From NCBI GenBank assembly GCA_030295235.1, contig AP026164.1, positions 1,674,001 to 1,738,000 on the forward strand: a DNA stretch of 64,000 bases, written 5' to 3'. Below, piece by piece: positions 24,598 to 34,922 of this stretch. The DNA comes from Fistulifera solaris. Lineage: Eukaryota > Bacillariophyta > Bacillariophyceae > Naviculales > Stauroneidaceae. Made by a program: the position numbers and the translations under genes. The notes beneath the pieces were generated by a model. The model had not been told where the DNA came from. It was given only the letters and a program-made list of their open reading frames with translations, and ran no database searches. Numbering within the stretch: position 1 is the stretch's first letter; every line of letters starts with the position of its first letter.

Positions 24598-25284
24598 TCA
24601 AAGAACCAAATCGGGGAAATCCTCCTGAAGCCAATGATGAACACGACGTCCCACTGGATTACCCAGCTCCCTACAACTCCGAAATTGCGCATAATGAGCA
24701 TGAAGACACTTGATAGAAGGAATCGAATCCATGTTGGCACTTCCTGATAACATGGTCCCCGCGACGCCCGAACACTGCAACATGGTTCGTAGCCTTTGTA
24801 GAGAGGGATCTTCAATTAATTTCTGACGATGGTCCGACGACAAACTCTCCCAGCGCATGCTAGCATACTTTTCGTGACAAGCCAGCAACTCCTCTTTCTC
24901 CGATTTATTTAAACTTTCCTGAATGCGTTGGATGTACCCCTGTCGTTCCAGTTCGGCAATGGCTGTTCCGATCAGCGGATTGGTGAACCAAAATAAAGTG
25001 GGAAATGGCGTTCCAATGTCACTCATCTTTGCTTTGGCTTGACGACGCATGGAACCTCCCTGTAGTGGGTAAGTTTGTATCGCAATAGGGTCGCCGGCTT
25101 GAGTACGAGCAGAAACGCAAACCCAGTTGGTGGGCACATATCCGAGCTGTTGTCGTACCAATTCTCGATCATGATCGTCATTCCGTGGTACAATATATTC
25201 AGCATTCCTGGTGGCTTGGAGACATAAAAATCCACAAGCCGTTGTTATTTGGAAGAGAATGAAATAATATTGTAAGAGCTTCAT
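24598..25284 (-). CDS. DUF501 family protein with signal peptide
   Basis: An intact frame of 228 aa from ATG 25284 (MKLLQYYFILFQITTACGF). The hydrophobic start suggests ER entry; the ACGFLC segment with a Phe just after the presumed cleavage site could mark plastid import. The mature part has the DUF501 pattern: RQQLGYVPTNWVCVSAR, PFPTLFWFTNPLIGTAIAEL, an internal helix with SMRWESL, CSGVAGTMLSG and the C-terminal SIKCLHAHYA followed by GNPVGRRVHHWL. Conserved His and Cys in KCLHAHYA look like an active or metal site. Known mostly from bacteria; biochemical role not established to my knowledge. ATG 25320 is an alternative start. Confidence 0.75.
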   Translation of the reverse strand: MKLLQYYFILFQITTACGFLCLQATRNAEYIVPRNDDHDRELVRQQLGYVPTNWVCVSARTQAGDPIAIQTYPLQGGSMRRQAKAKMSDIGTPFPTLFWFTNPLIGTAIAELERQGYIQRIQESLNKSEKEELLACHEKYASMRWESLSSDHRQKLIEDPSLQRLRTMLQCSGVAGTMLSGSANMDSIPSIKCLHAHYAQFRSCRELGNPVGRRVHHWLQEDFPDLVL

Positions 25285-25721
25285 TGTCAGTTTGTTACAA
25301 ATGAATGAATGAATGAGCAATTCTCCGTGACATGTTTGTTGGACGACAAAATGGTACTCCGTAGTATTTTTAACAACGAGCTCGGTGCGACAGATTAAGC
25401 ATAAAACGCTTAATCATACAGTGTATTGGTACTCATGCTGAGACACATGCTTTATTGTACGAAGTCGGAAGGAAATGCAGCCACCGATACGTACGACGAC
25501 AGGCAGGTGGAGGGAGGGCCAAGCAAGCGAAAATCTATCGGGGCGCCGCTGTCAATTATTTAGGCTCGCAAGGACAAGGTTCTCGTATCATTGAAGACGA
25601 TAACATTTCATCCACAGAATCAGCTGCTTTTGAATATTGAAACTTCTAGTTCGATATCGAAAGCTCGAAAATAGGGGAAAGGTCTTTGACGAACTGTGTC
25701 AAATAAAGAAAAGAAAGCACG
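25285..25721. other. Divergent promoter region DUF501 / NOP56
   Basis: A 437-bp head-to-head intergenic stretch. No coding frame is credible (a 61-codon open frame at 25455-25640 lacks support). It should hold both promoters. Confidence 0.4.
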
Positions 25722-27309
25722 ATGGCTGACGCAACATCTTTATTCACTCTGTATGAATCGGCGGCGGGTTATGCCCTCTTTGAGGTTGTGGCCATGGAAG
25801 AAATTACAGGAAATCAAGATACATTAACTGATATCAATCGATTCGGTCGCGCTGTTAAGTTGAAAGCCTTCCACCCCTTTGCTTCTGCTTCTGAAGCTTT
25901 GGAGAATGCCAACGCTGTATCCGAACATGCCATGAGTGACACTCTCAAAGAATTCCTGCAAATCAATATGCCGAAGCCCAAAAAGTCCAGTAAAACGGCA
26001 TCTGTCGCTCTGGGCGTCATCGATCCCGGCTTGGCCACCGCCATTTCTTCTGGAACGAACTTCACATGCCGATCCGATGAAACGATCCGAGAGATTTGCC
26101 GCGGCTCGAGACTGCATCTAGAACAAATGGTCAAAGGTTTGCAAGGCTCTTCCACAAAGGCCCAGTTGGGACTTGGTCACGCGTATTCGCGTTCCAAGGT
26201 TAAGTTTAACCCGGCCCGATCCGATAACATGATTATTCAGTCGATTGCTCTGTTGGATCAATTGGACAAGGATGTCAACTCGGCGGCCATGCGAGTGCGA
26301 GAGTGGTATTCATGGCACTTTCCGGAGCTAAAAGATGTTGTGTCGGACAATATTCAGTTCGCACGCGTAGCTGCTTGTGTTCAAGATAAACAGACATTGT
26401 TGACGGGCGACAGCAAGTTGGCCGAGTTGCAGAACATCGTACAAGATGAGGAGACCGTGCAGGCCATAGTTCAGGCTGCGAAGACGAGTATGGGGATGGC
26501 GTGCAGCGATACTGATATGTTGAATATTGTGAACTTCACGCAACGTATGATCCATCTGGCAGAGTATCGAAAGCAACTGTCTGAATATCTGCAAACTAAG
26601 ATGAACATTGTGGCACCCAATCTTTCCGCTCTGATTGGTGATACTGTGGCCGCCCGTCTAATTAGCAAGGTAAGGCTCAAAACAAGCAATCAGTTTACTG
26701 CTTCTGCTTTCTTCGTCTCACACAGACTTTTCGTAGGCCGGATCTTTGACCAATCTTGCTAAATCTCCAGCTAGTACAGTTCAGATTTTGGGCGCAGAAA
26801 AGGCCTTGTTCCGGGCTCTCAAAACAAAGGGCAACACCCCCAAGTACGGACTGATTTATCACAGTACTTTTATTGGAAGAGCCGACGCCAAGAATAAGGG
26901 ACGCATCAGTCGATATTTGGCCAACAAATGTTCCATTGCTACACGAATCGACTCCTTCTCCGATGTTCCGAATCGCCTTTACGGCGAAAAATTGCGAGAG
27001 CAAGTGGAGGAACGTCTTAAATTTTACGAGACGGGACAGGCACCCAGGAAGAACTTGGATGTCATGCAAGAAGTAGCCCGTGAGTTACACGGTACTTCAG
27101 CAACCGAGGAAAGCGCCAAGAAGAAAAAGAAAGACAAGAAGCGAAAATCAGTAGACGCTGATGACACTCAAGATGCCGAAACGCCAAGCTCTAAGAAGAG
27201 AAAGTCTTCGGATGACGACGACGAAGAAGACCAAGGAAAGTCCGCCAAGAAGGCTAAGAAGGAAGAGAAGAAAAAGAAGAAAGACAAAAAGCGCAAGTCA
27301 ACGGAATGA
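25722..27309 (+). CDS. NOP56: Nucleolar protein NOP56
   Basis: Exon 1 is 25722-26669 and exon 2 is 26737-27309, joined at [13 protein letters not shown] (67-bp GT-AG intron, phase 0); 506 aa. The order is NOP5NT domain ([34 protein letters not shown]), coiled coil ([45 protein letters not shown]), then the snoRNA-binding Nop domain ([44 protein letters not shown]), and a Lys/Asp-rich nucleolar tail. GNTPKYG and the alternation of residues match NOP56 rather than NOP58. It is a core subunit of box C/D snoRNPs that 2'-O-methylate rRNA. The frame is clean. Confidence 0.93.
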
Positions 27310-27612
27310 AACTACCAGTAGTTGATCCTACTTTTTAATAAATTAATGTTATCCAGATTCGATTTTACTTTTGTTACATAGCTACTGCTATTGTTTGAAA
27401 ATCATTCTTTCATGATGGGATGATTTATCGACGTTTCACGACGTCTGCCTCTCCTTCAACAGTATAAAACGACAAATCTAAAAGCAGTGGTTCCTAAGAA
27501 TTATGATGTTTTATCGATAAGCTGCTTATTATCTGAAGGTAGGAGATTGATGTAAATCTCTAGCATAGCAATTCGCAAGCAGTGCGACTTAGCAAAGGTT
27601 TTAACTAAACTT
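27310..27612. other. Convergent 3' intergenic region
   Basis: 303 bp between the stops of NOP56 and the USP8-dimerisation-like gene. AT-rich, with nothing recognisable beyond presumed 3' UTRs. Confidence 0.4.
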
Positions 27613-28435
27613 TCAAATCAAAGGAAGTCCCAGGTCTACAGTGTCGCTTTGGGCCCAGCTGTCTTCTGCTTCAGAATCCAATTCGTAGACCACATCTTCC
27701 TTGGCAATCTTCAGCAAGAATGCCGAAATGGGCTGTAGCGAAATGTCGGAAACAATTGAGTCATCGTCGTCGTCCTCCTGAGGTATGCCATAAAACTGAA
27801 CATCAGGGTCTGGGAATTCCTCCTGCGCCTCGGGAAAGTCAAACCGATATTCTTCGTCTGAACTGTTTTCTCTGGAGGAAGTGTCTGTCTCCACACCACA
27901 AGGAGCATCCCATCCAGCGAACGTTTGCCAAGTATCTTCAACTTCTTCAACAGATGACAAAGATCCATCTCCTGCAGGCTCAGAAGTGAGACCCATGTAA
28001 GAATTCAACTCGATCTCATCAATTTCCATCGCCACTTGTTCAATCTGCTCGCGAATATACTGCCAGAACTGTCGGCATTTGAGGCGCCGTGATTTATAAG
28101 TGGTCAAATAGTATTCTGGATGCTGGGGAAGTGCAAATTCGAGAAAACAAACAAGGCGATGACCCATGACAAAACAGGCTTCAATCTTTTCTTGGTCCAA
28201 CAAAAGCCTTCGGAATTGATGTGTGACCTGTAAAATAGAGAATGAGCCAATCGACTGCAAATGCAAATACTTGCAGACTAACAGAAAACTTTACCCTTTC
28301 GGCCAAAGCAAAGTATTTGTCAATACGACATTTTCGATTAATGTGAAATGATGTTCCTCCAGCCTGCTTATCTTGTTCAATGAGAACCTTCCTTCGAGCT
28401 TCACCATACCGCCGCCATTGTTCCAGAGACGACAT
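27613..28435 (-). CDS. USP8-dimerisation/MIT-like domain protein
   Basis: Exon 1 is 28295-28435 and exon 2 is 27613-28227 (67-bp GT-AG intron, phase 0), giving 251 aa. The N-terminal ~85 residues are helical: WRRYGEARRKVLIEQDKQ, KYFALAERVTHQFRRLLLD, EACFVMGHRLVCFLEF and ALPQHPEYYLT. The plan (YF..A.., then a helix, then LPxHPxY) resembles the USP8 dimerisation domain shared by STAMBP and USP8, which bind ESCRT components on endosomes. The C-terminal ~165 residues are acidic and disordered (EEVEDTWQTF, PQEDDDDDSIVSD) with no protease domain. I regard the family call as tentative. The frame is clean. Confidence 0.45.
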
Positions 28436-28947
28436 GATTACTGAATAATCGACTATATCGCTTTACGATTATTTCAGTAAAGGGCTAACGCGACAGCAAT
28501 AAGTTCTGTCGAACGAGAACGAAGGACGATGGGTATCCAAGCCCGGCCGGTTTATTCGAAACAGTGTCTGGAACTAGAATGGTTGTTGTCAAAAGGTCAA
28601 AGAATGGCGAAAAAATGCCCCGAAGCATCTATCGGCACTTTTAGTAATTCTCACAGGTGCTGTATAGGAGACCCGGATCGGCGCGCAGAATTTTCGTCTT
28701 TAATTACGTAAGTTAGTGTGACACAATAAGAAGTCGGATTGGAGCGTGGGTGCTATCTATCACAACATCCACCATTCAACGGAAATTTTGAAATTAAAAC
28801 ATGGCGCCTGCTGCGATGATTTCATGCTGCTAAGGTGTTCCTCGACGGATCTAAATAAAACTAGTTACCAAATAAGAATCAAAGAATAAAGTACATCATG
28901 TTCCTTTCTGGTTCTAACCCTTCCGAGTGAGCCCAAACCGACTACTT
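28436..28947. other. Intergenic, no gene seen
   Basis: About 510 bp between two minus-strand genes, carrying the promoter of the upstream gene and the 3' end of the DnaJ gene. No convincing open frame. Confidence 0.4.
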
Positions 28948-30471
28948 CTACAACTTGCCAGACTCGTCCGTATTCAGGGGCACCCTCGTGTCTACTTCCA
29001 CTGCGGGAGACGTCTCACTACCATTTGCACTACTACCATGCATGCTACTCAGTTCTTCCTTCGCTTGCTTCATCATGTTGAGCTGATCCTCTTCAGTGAC
29101 TTCCTGGCCCTGTGCCTTGGCCATCGTCGTCATGGTTGCAACAGCAACTCGTGCTTTGATATCGTCAGATGAGTGATGCTCCGCTTTTTGATGCTTGCGA
29201 CCCACAGCTTGAAACTCACGACCCAGTATACGCACCGCTTTCGCTCGTTCGATTCGACTTTCGAGTGGTACACCAGCATCGTTAAAAAGCTTGTAGCAGG
29301 ATTTGGCAATGGTACTTTTAATGTCTCGTTTGTTGATAACCCACGCAAAATTCAAAAAAGCGGGTAACGAACCATCAATAGTTTCTGCCATCATTAATTG
29401 CGCATTAGCATCGTCTTCTTGACCTTTTTGTATTTGTTCTGCCTGATGGAGTGCCTTTGATCCAGCCGTCGCCGCTTTCAAGCCTGCACCAATCAACTGG
29501 AAGTTACTACCAATGCCACTAAAATTCTTTCGAGCACTCGCGACTTGTCCGGAAAACCAAGCATTCTTATCGTATTGGCCAAGAAATTCTTCCGCGGCTA
29601 TTTGCCATGCAAAACCAATGGTAATCAAGTACATCGAGCCGTAAGCACCCTGCGCGATTTTCTGCGCCTCCTCCCTGGCTTCGTCCGCGAAAATGCGCCG
29701 ATCTGTTTTGGCATTGAATGACGAAATACGTTGACGAAGTGCCTGGGCGCATTTGACTTGCCGCAATTTTTGCTGTAGTTCATTGTTCTCTCGAATTTCT
29801 TTGGCTTTTTGTCTCATGATCTCTTCTTTCTGTTCCTCCGTAAGGTCCGTATTTTTCTCCAATTCCTCGAAATCGATACCCGCATCCGGATTCATCATTG
29901 CATCCGAGGTCATGGATGCAATCCACAGCTCTCCTATATAAGGTTCTACTAAGGTACTTCCGAACATGACGTTGAAAAAATCCTGCGGATTGGGCATGTT
30001 CTCGGCGGCCGTAGAAGTTTCCGTGGACTTCCCGTCTCGATCGTAGGCCGCACGTAGCTGTGGATTGCTCAATACCTGATACGCCTCTCCGAGGGCTTGA
30101 AATTTGGCATGAGCTTCGGGGTCGTCTGGATTTTTGTCCGGATGGCATTTCCGTGCCGTTTTGAAGTACGCTTTTCGAATCGTGACTTCGTCGGCATTCG
30201 TGCTCACGTCGAGCAAGTCGTAATATTCACGGTCTTTGACTTGCTTTTCGTCCGAACTGGTCACACTGCTGCCGCTGTTCTTTTGCTTCTTACTCCATTC
30301 GTCTTGTAAGGTATCAAACTCGGCATCTAAGAAATAAAAAACCCAGGCTTTCTCGGACGAGTCATAAATTTTCCCAACTTTCTTCGCTTCATCAGCGATT
30401 CGAATCTGTTCTTGTTTGCTTTCCACGGTAGTTTGTACCTTTTTCACTATAGAAGAGAATATATTTGACAT
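28948..30471 (-). CDS. DnaJ (Hsp40) protein with DnaJ-X-type C-terminal region
   Basis: An intact frame of ~507 aa from ATG 30471 (MSNIFSSIVKKVQ). ATG 30573 in the same frame would add 34 residues. The J domain is at ~80-146, with YYDLLDVSTNADEVTIRKAY, the essential HPD in CHPDKNPDD, and YQVLSNPQLRAAYDRDG. There is no Gly/Phe region or zinc finger. The C-terminal part contains GELWIASMTSDAMM, an EEQKEEIMRQKAKEIREN helix and FAWVINKRDIKSTIAKSCYK, the plan of DnaJ-X domain proteins of plants and yeast (Caj1/Djp1 type). It would stimulate Hsp70; location unknown. A 65-bp palindromic repeat lies 157 bp upstream of the start. Confidence 0.85.
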   Translation of the reverse strand: MSNIFSSIVKKVQTTVESKQEQIRIADEAKKVGKIYDSSEKAWVFYFLDAEFDTLQDEWSKKQKNSGSSVTSSDEKQVKDREYYDLLDVSTNADEVTIRKAYFKTARKCHPDKNPDDPEAHAKFQALGEAYQVLSNPQLRAAYDRDGKSTETSTAAENMPNPQDFFNVMFGSTLVEPYIGELWIASMTSDAMMNPDAGIDFEELEKNTDLTEEQKEEIMRQKAKEIRENNELQQKLRQVKCAQALRQRISSFNAKTDRRIFADEAREEAQKIAQGAYGSMYLITIGFAWQIAAEEFLGQYDKNAWFSGQVASARKNFSGIGSNFQLIGAGLKAATAGSKALHQAEQIQKGQEDDANAQLMMAETIDGSLPAFLNFAWVINKRDIKSTIAKSCYKLFNDAGVPLESRIERAKAVRILGREFQAVGRKHQKAEHHSSDDIKARVAVATMTTMAKAQGQEVTEEDQLNMMKQAKEELSSMHGSSANGSETSPAVEVDTRVPLNTDESGKL

Positions 30472-31199
30472 TGTAGGTGGATGATAAATGTGATTTGTTG
30501 TTATCAAGGCAGAGGCACGAATGCTTGAGTTGCATTTCAATGGCGTTGTGTTTTTCCTCCGCAGTTTTTTCATTATTATTTCGCTTTCATGTTTTGCGTT
30601 ATTGAAGCCTACAGTACCAGGGAAGGACGTTAAAATTCTGCCTCTCAGTACAAGATTCTACGTAGCGTCTACGACGAGGCAGAATTTTAACGCCGTTGCC
30701 AGGTATAGCGAAAACAGTGGTCTTGACTTGTGACGTCAGCGCGACAAACGGGAATATTCGTCACGATTTCGTCGAAGATAAGGGAATTATTCTTGCCGCC
30801 TCAATTGTCAAAGCAACAAACCAACATCCGCTTTGAAAAGAAAAAAAGCTTCTTTATTCGAAACAAAGCAATATTGGTCGAGGGAGAGTGGAAATAACTC
30901 AGTATCAACGAAAACATGTTATACTTACGCTGGCGTTTGGCCGCAATTCTGAAGGGAGGGAGCCCAAGGTAACAAAGTGACGTGACTATGTAGCAAGCTA
31001 TGAAATAAACGACTGCATAAATCTTCTGTTTCTCTTATCTAATCAGTTTGAAGTTAAAACTGATCTGACCCTCGGATACTGTGCCATCCTCGCACTACGT
31101 ACAATCACGTGTCAAATAAAACGGAGTGATGCCTGTAGAACTAAGAAGGAAGGATAGTAAAAGCAACACCATTGCATTATCCGTAAATAAAGATAAAAT
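30472..31199. other. Intergenic with 65-bp palindromic repeat
   Basis: 728 bp between DnaJ and RPL15, containing copy 2 of the repeat. No coding frame is supported. The right part should hold the RPL15 3' UTR. Confidence 0.45.
30628..30692 (-). repeat. 65-bp palindromic repeat, copy 2
   Basis: The same 17-bp arms as copy 1 (30628-30644 and 30676-30692), inverted in the window. On the minus strand it differs from copy 1 at 2 of 65 positions. CCAGG occurs on both sides (30618-30622 and 30699-30703), a possible 5-bp target duplication if the element extends a few bases beyond the arms. It is 157 bp from the DnaJ start. Confidence 0.85.
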
Positions 31200-31913
31200 T
31201 TAACGATAACGCTTGAGACGCATGTTGTTGCGGTTCTTCCAGGCCGCCTTGAACGAACCACCCTTGATTCCATTCGCACGGTGTCCGCTCTTGCGCAAAC
31301 CACGTCCCTTGCGTCCCGCCGAGGTAAGACCGCGCATTTCGCGGTGCTTGTGCACGGGGTTGCAAATCCATTGGATGCGCGGGTCATTGCGAATCTTGGG
31401 GTGCTGAGGATCGACCAAAATAACTTCGTAATACTTTTGCGTGGCATCTTCATTGACCCAGTAACTGTTAAGGACACGAAGGTTGCCGTATTTGCGGCCG
31501 ACCTTTTCTTCGGCAACACTCTGCAAGTTTCGTTCAAATTTCAATTGGTTAACTCCCTGGTGTCTGTTTGATGAAGAAGAGAGAGAGAGAGGAAAGGAAG
31601 AAGCGATGAGTCACCAGTGAAACACACACAATCCAGAGTACATCCCATCGGAAACTTACTTGGGTTTACCAAACACCATACCACGGTGCACCTGACGTTT
31701 GCGGCCTCCACGACGAACACCCGCACGCACTACCACATAACCCTGCTTGGCCTTGTAGCCCAAACGGTGGGCCTTGTCGGTACGTGAAGGACGGTTGATG
31801 GTCAAAATGTTGGGACGTTGACGATATTCCCAAGCGCGGACACGGAGCAAAAATCGCAACGCATCGGACTGCTTGTGACGCCAAAGCTCTTCCATGTACT
31901 TGTAGCAACCCAT
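31200..31913 (-). CDS. RPL15: 60S ribosomal protein L15 (eL15)
   Basis: Exon 1 is 31660-31913 and exon 2 is 31200-31563 (96-bp GT-AG intron), giving 205 aa, the normal length. The join reads [17 protein letters not shown], which matches fungal eL15 closely and fixes the splice sites. Other marks: [63 protein letters not shown] and the basic C-terminus. It is a structural part of the large cytosolic ribosomal subunit. It is divergent from RPL28 with 293 bp between starts. Confidence 0.96.
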
Positions 31914-32206
31914 TTTGTTGTTGTTTTGTAAGTAATATTATTTGTCAAGCCGATCGTCCAGGCAAGCTGCGGGTGTATTTGATCGATTTACTAAAAAAAA
32001 GTGTTGGGATGGAGAAAATGGGACGGTCGAGCAGACAGTTGTGTAGAAATTACGTAGCCTTGGTACTGGAACCACTTACCTTGTTACTAAAAAATTTCAA
32101 CGCGACATTTTCTTGGACGATTCCGACAAGCTCGGCTTTCACTCGATCCCTTTCATCAACAACACGTTGACTATTTTGTGTCTAACGAGTCTTCTATTAT
32201 TCAAAA
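31914..32206. promoter_or_regulatory. Bidirectional promoter RPL15 / RPL28
   Basis: 293 bp lie between the head-to-head starts of two large-subunit ribosomal protein genes. The arrangement would let one control region drive both at equal dose. No specific factor site was recognised. A short open frame at 31973-32170 is not supported. Confidence 0.55.
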
Positions 32207-32656
32207 ATGGTAGCAATTCCAGACCAACTGACGTGGGAAATCGTCCGCCGCAATAACTGCTTCCTCAAGAAGCGCAACGGCCAAACCAAGCGCTCGGGTA
32301 GTGTGCAATTCTCGGTCGAGCCCGGTAACTGCAAGTCCTTGAACCAGCTCAAGTACTCGGCCATTGCAAACAGCAAGGCTTTGGATGTTGTCTTTTCGGG
32401 TGAAAATCGTGCACAGTTGATTAAGAAGACTGCCAGTAAGTCCGGCAGTAAGGTTGCCGTGGCCAAAATCAACGTCAACAAGGATTTCCGTCGTTCCGAG
32501 AAGGTGATTGTCGGACAAGGAATTGATAACTATTACCGACAGGATCTAAAGGGAGCTGTATTGGCGAAATACACTGCAGTATACCAAGCCAACCGTCGTG
32601 CCAAGGGTATCACCAAGCCCGTGCCGGTTAAGAAGGGACGCAAAAGTTCGGCATAA
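32207..32656 (+). CDS. RPL28: 60S ribosomal protein L28 (eL28)
   Basis: An intact single-exon frame of 149 aa. The pattern LTWEIVRRNNCFLKKR, then FSVEPGNCKSLNQLKYSA with AIANSKALDV, and a basic C-terminus ending KPVPVKKGRKSSA is that of eL28, a eukaryote-specific large-subunit protein absent from bakers' yeast. Length is typical. Codon use is strongly biased to C-ending codons, as expected for a highly expressed gene. Divergent with RPL15. Confidence 0.9.
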   Translation: MVAIPDQLTWEIVRRNNCFLKKRNGQTKRSGSVQFSVEPGNCKSLNQLKYSAIANSKALDVVFSGENRAQLIKKTASKSGSKVAVAKINVNKDFRRSEKVIVGQGIDNYYRQDLKGAVLAKYTAVYQANRRAKGITKPVPVKKGRKSSA

Positions 32657-33296
32657 AAATACACATTAAAGGAAACAAACTCTTTTCTTTTCTAGTTTTT
32701 GAAAATTGCTGGAATGCGGATGTTTTTTGAGTATGTAGTGCGCATGAATGATTCTTCCTTTGGGAGAGACGCCTGGAATTGTCAATAGCAGGTAGTACTA
32801 CACTACCGAGACTTATTAGGGCAACCTAACACATCGTAGTGTGCCGTCGACATCTCCAATGCAGTCAAACACATTGTTGCAATGCACACATCAACATCAG
32901 CGAGTACTGTTCTGAGGTTTGCTCTAAGGTAGAATTGCTTAACTGAAGATCTTCACATTTCTTCATTTTCCTTTCAAATGATGGTATCCTGAAATCATAT
33001 GAATAGCCCCTTTGTTCGAAATATGGTGGTGAGCGGTGTTTTAAACAGTGCAAAAGTTTTCAGCAGGGGTAGAGCTTTGCACTAAACAAGTATTTGCTCG
33101 TCAAGTGGCAAGCTACGTCTAGAGACGAAAAAGATGGATCGCGTTGATTCGGGAACGAAAGCAACTAGCCCGAACCCGTGTCGGTCATAATAATATACAA
33201 CATGACCGTTTGTTCGTGTCGTTCAATTTCCATGTAATATAGCAATAGAACAACTACATCTTTTTCTTATCGTATGTGCTTCAAGAACATAGAACA
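32657..33296. other. Intergenic, no gene seen
   Basis: About 640 bp between RPL28 and the prolyl hydroxylase gene on the same strand. Only short open frames are present; none resembles a protein. Confidence 0.45.
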
Positions 33297-34781
33297 ATGT
33301 TATCAATATGGTCTCTACTGTGCTGGGTTTCGTTGATACTATCGAGTCAAGCCCAGGAGCAACCAGAAATTGGCAGTTGTCATCTATGGACGGGGGCTCC
33401 CGAATGTGGCTGGGAACCCAATTTAAAGCCCATGGAAGTCTTTGATAGCACCTTTTATGCGTACGTTCCACCGGATGTATCGACTTATTATAATGAGACG
33501 GACGGTACACGGAAGGTGCATACCATGAAACACAATGGTTTCTTTGGAAAGTTCATCAATCTCTCCCCTGACCCAGTGAGGGTCCATTGGGATGGAGGTG
33601 GAAGCACTGGGTTGATGTATATTTCATCAATACCTCCATTTTCGTCTTCGGGGACAGCCACGTATCCGACACATAAGTTTGTGGTGACTCCGGAGAATGA
33701 TTCGACTACCATCTTGCACAAATGGACTATTCAACCGGGGAATTCGCTCTATTACTACGATCCATTTTACTTTGACTACTCCAAGGCGCAGAAGGCTTTG
33801 ACTGAACAGCAACTTGTTCTCTATCACTTACAGTGGCAGAATAAACAATTCGCGGAAGCGTACAAGAAGTTCACCGGAACTGATTGGTTGGCACTGTACG
33901 GCCAAAAACTGGCTCCGCGTTTCCACCAATGGCGAGCGGATTTCATCGGTCAAACACATTCCATCACAACCAATCAGATCCATTTTGTCGAAAAACCCGA
34001 TCCAGAGATCTTGCAACGCGGAACCAGTGTGTATGGTCCACGACCGGACGAAGTGGCCAACGTCCGACCCCACCGTCATAAGTATCCCGAACTCAATTTA
34101 ACACTCACCGCATTGTCGTGTGCTCCTCGGGTCTTTGAAATTCCCAATTTTCTTTCCGACATCGAGGTAGCGCATATCTTGGACATTGCCGGTGCCGCCG
34201 ACATGCAGCGATCGGGTGTGCGGGCCAATGAAGGATCCGATGTCGCCACCAGTAACACGCGTACGTCCACCAATACGTGGGTCAGTCGCAAGACCGATAT
34301 CATCATTGATGCGATCTATCAACGCGCCGCAGCGGTCTTGCAAATTGATGAATCATTACTACGGTATAGGCACAAATTTGAGGTTCCTGAATTCACCGAA
34401 AGCCGTACGAGTATTGCGGAACCCTTGCAACTCGTGCATTACAATCCGGCCGAAAAGTACGATCCGCATCACGACTTCAGCATGCCGGGTCTCGTTCACT
34501 TACAACCCAGTCGATTTGCGACGCTGCTACTGTATCTCAACGATGATATGGAAGGAGGCGAAACAGCTTTTCCTATCTGGAGAAATGGCGAAACAGCCGA
34601 GCCGCTAATGGTCAAACCGGAACGGGGTAAGGCCGTGTTGTTTTATTCTGTCTTACCGGATGGCAATTTCGACAATCTGAGTCTTCATGAGGCACGACCC
34701 GTCCGAAAGGGCGAAAAGTTCTTGACAAATCTATGGGTATGGGAGCCCTTGCTAGACCACACTACGGCACGACACATTTAG
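33297..34781 (+). CDS. Secreted prolyl 4-hydroxylase with N-terminal beta domain
   Basis: An intact frame of 494 aa from ATG 33297. A signal peptide (MLSIWSLLCWVSLILSSQAQ) sends it to the ER. The C-terminal ~220 residues are the 2-oxoglutarate/Fe(II) oxygenase fold: FEIPNFLSDIEVAHILDIAG, RTSTNTWV, the iron ligands HxD in DPHHDF, LYLNDDMEGGETAFP, and the distal His (SLHEARPV) with the 2-oxoglutarate Lys nearby (RKGEKFLTNLWVWEP). The region ~60-150 (FINLSPDPVRVHWDGG, YPTHKFVVT) looks like a separate beta domain, reminiscent of VHL-beta-like modules; that is only a suggestion. Likely role: hydroxylation of proline in cell-wall or secreted proteins. Confidence 0.85.
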   Translation: MLSIWSLLCWVSLILSSQAQEQPEIGSCHLWTGAPECGWEPNLKPMEVFDSTFYAYVPPDVSTYYNETDGTRKVHTMKHNGFFGKFINLSPDPVRVHWDGGGSTGLMYISSIPPFSSSGTATYPTHKFVVTPENDSTTILHKWTIQPGNSLYYYDPFYFDYSKAQKALTEQQLVLYHLQWQNKQFAEAYKKFTGTDWLALYGQKLAPRFHQWRADFIGQTHSITTNQIHFVEKPDPEILQRGTSVYGPRPDEVANVRPHRHKYPELNLTLTALSCAPRVFEIPNFLSDIEVAHILDIAGAADMQRSGVRANEGSDVATSNTRTSTNTWVSRKTDIIIDAIYQRAAAVLQIDESLLRYRHKFEVPEFTESRTSIAEPLQLVHYNPAEKYDPHHDFSMPGLVHLQPSRFATLLLYLNDDMEGGETAFPIWRNGETAEPLMVKPERGKAVLFYSVLPDGNFDNLSLHEARPVRKGEKFLTNLWVWEPLLDHTTARHI

Positions 34782-34922
34782 CTGTATTAGAAAGAATCTT
34801 AATAGTTTATATTAGTTTTAAAACTCGCATTGCAGTACTCACTCTTCTATGTTTAATTTAAAGGTTCATGGCACGAGAGCGCTGTTCGAACAAATCACCG
34901 CTGTGTCGCACTAGCCAGTAGG

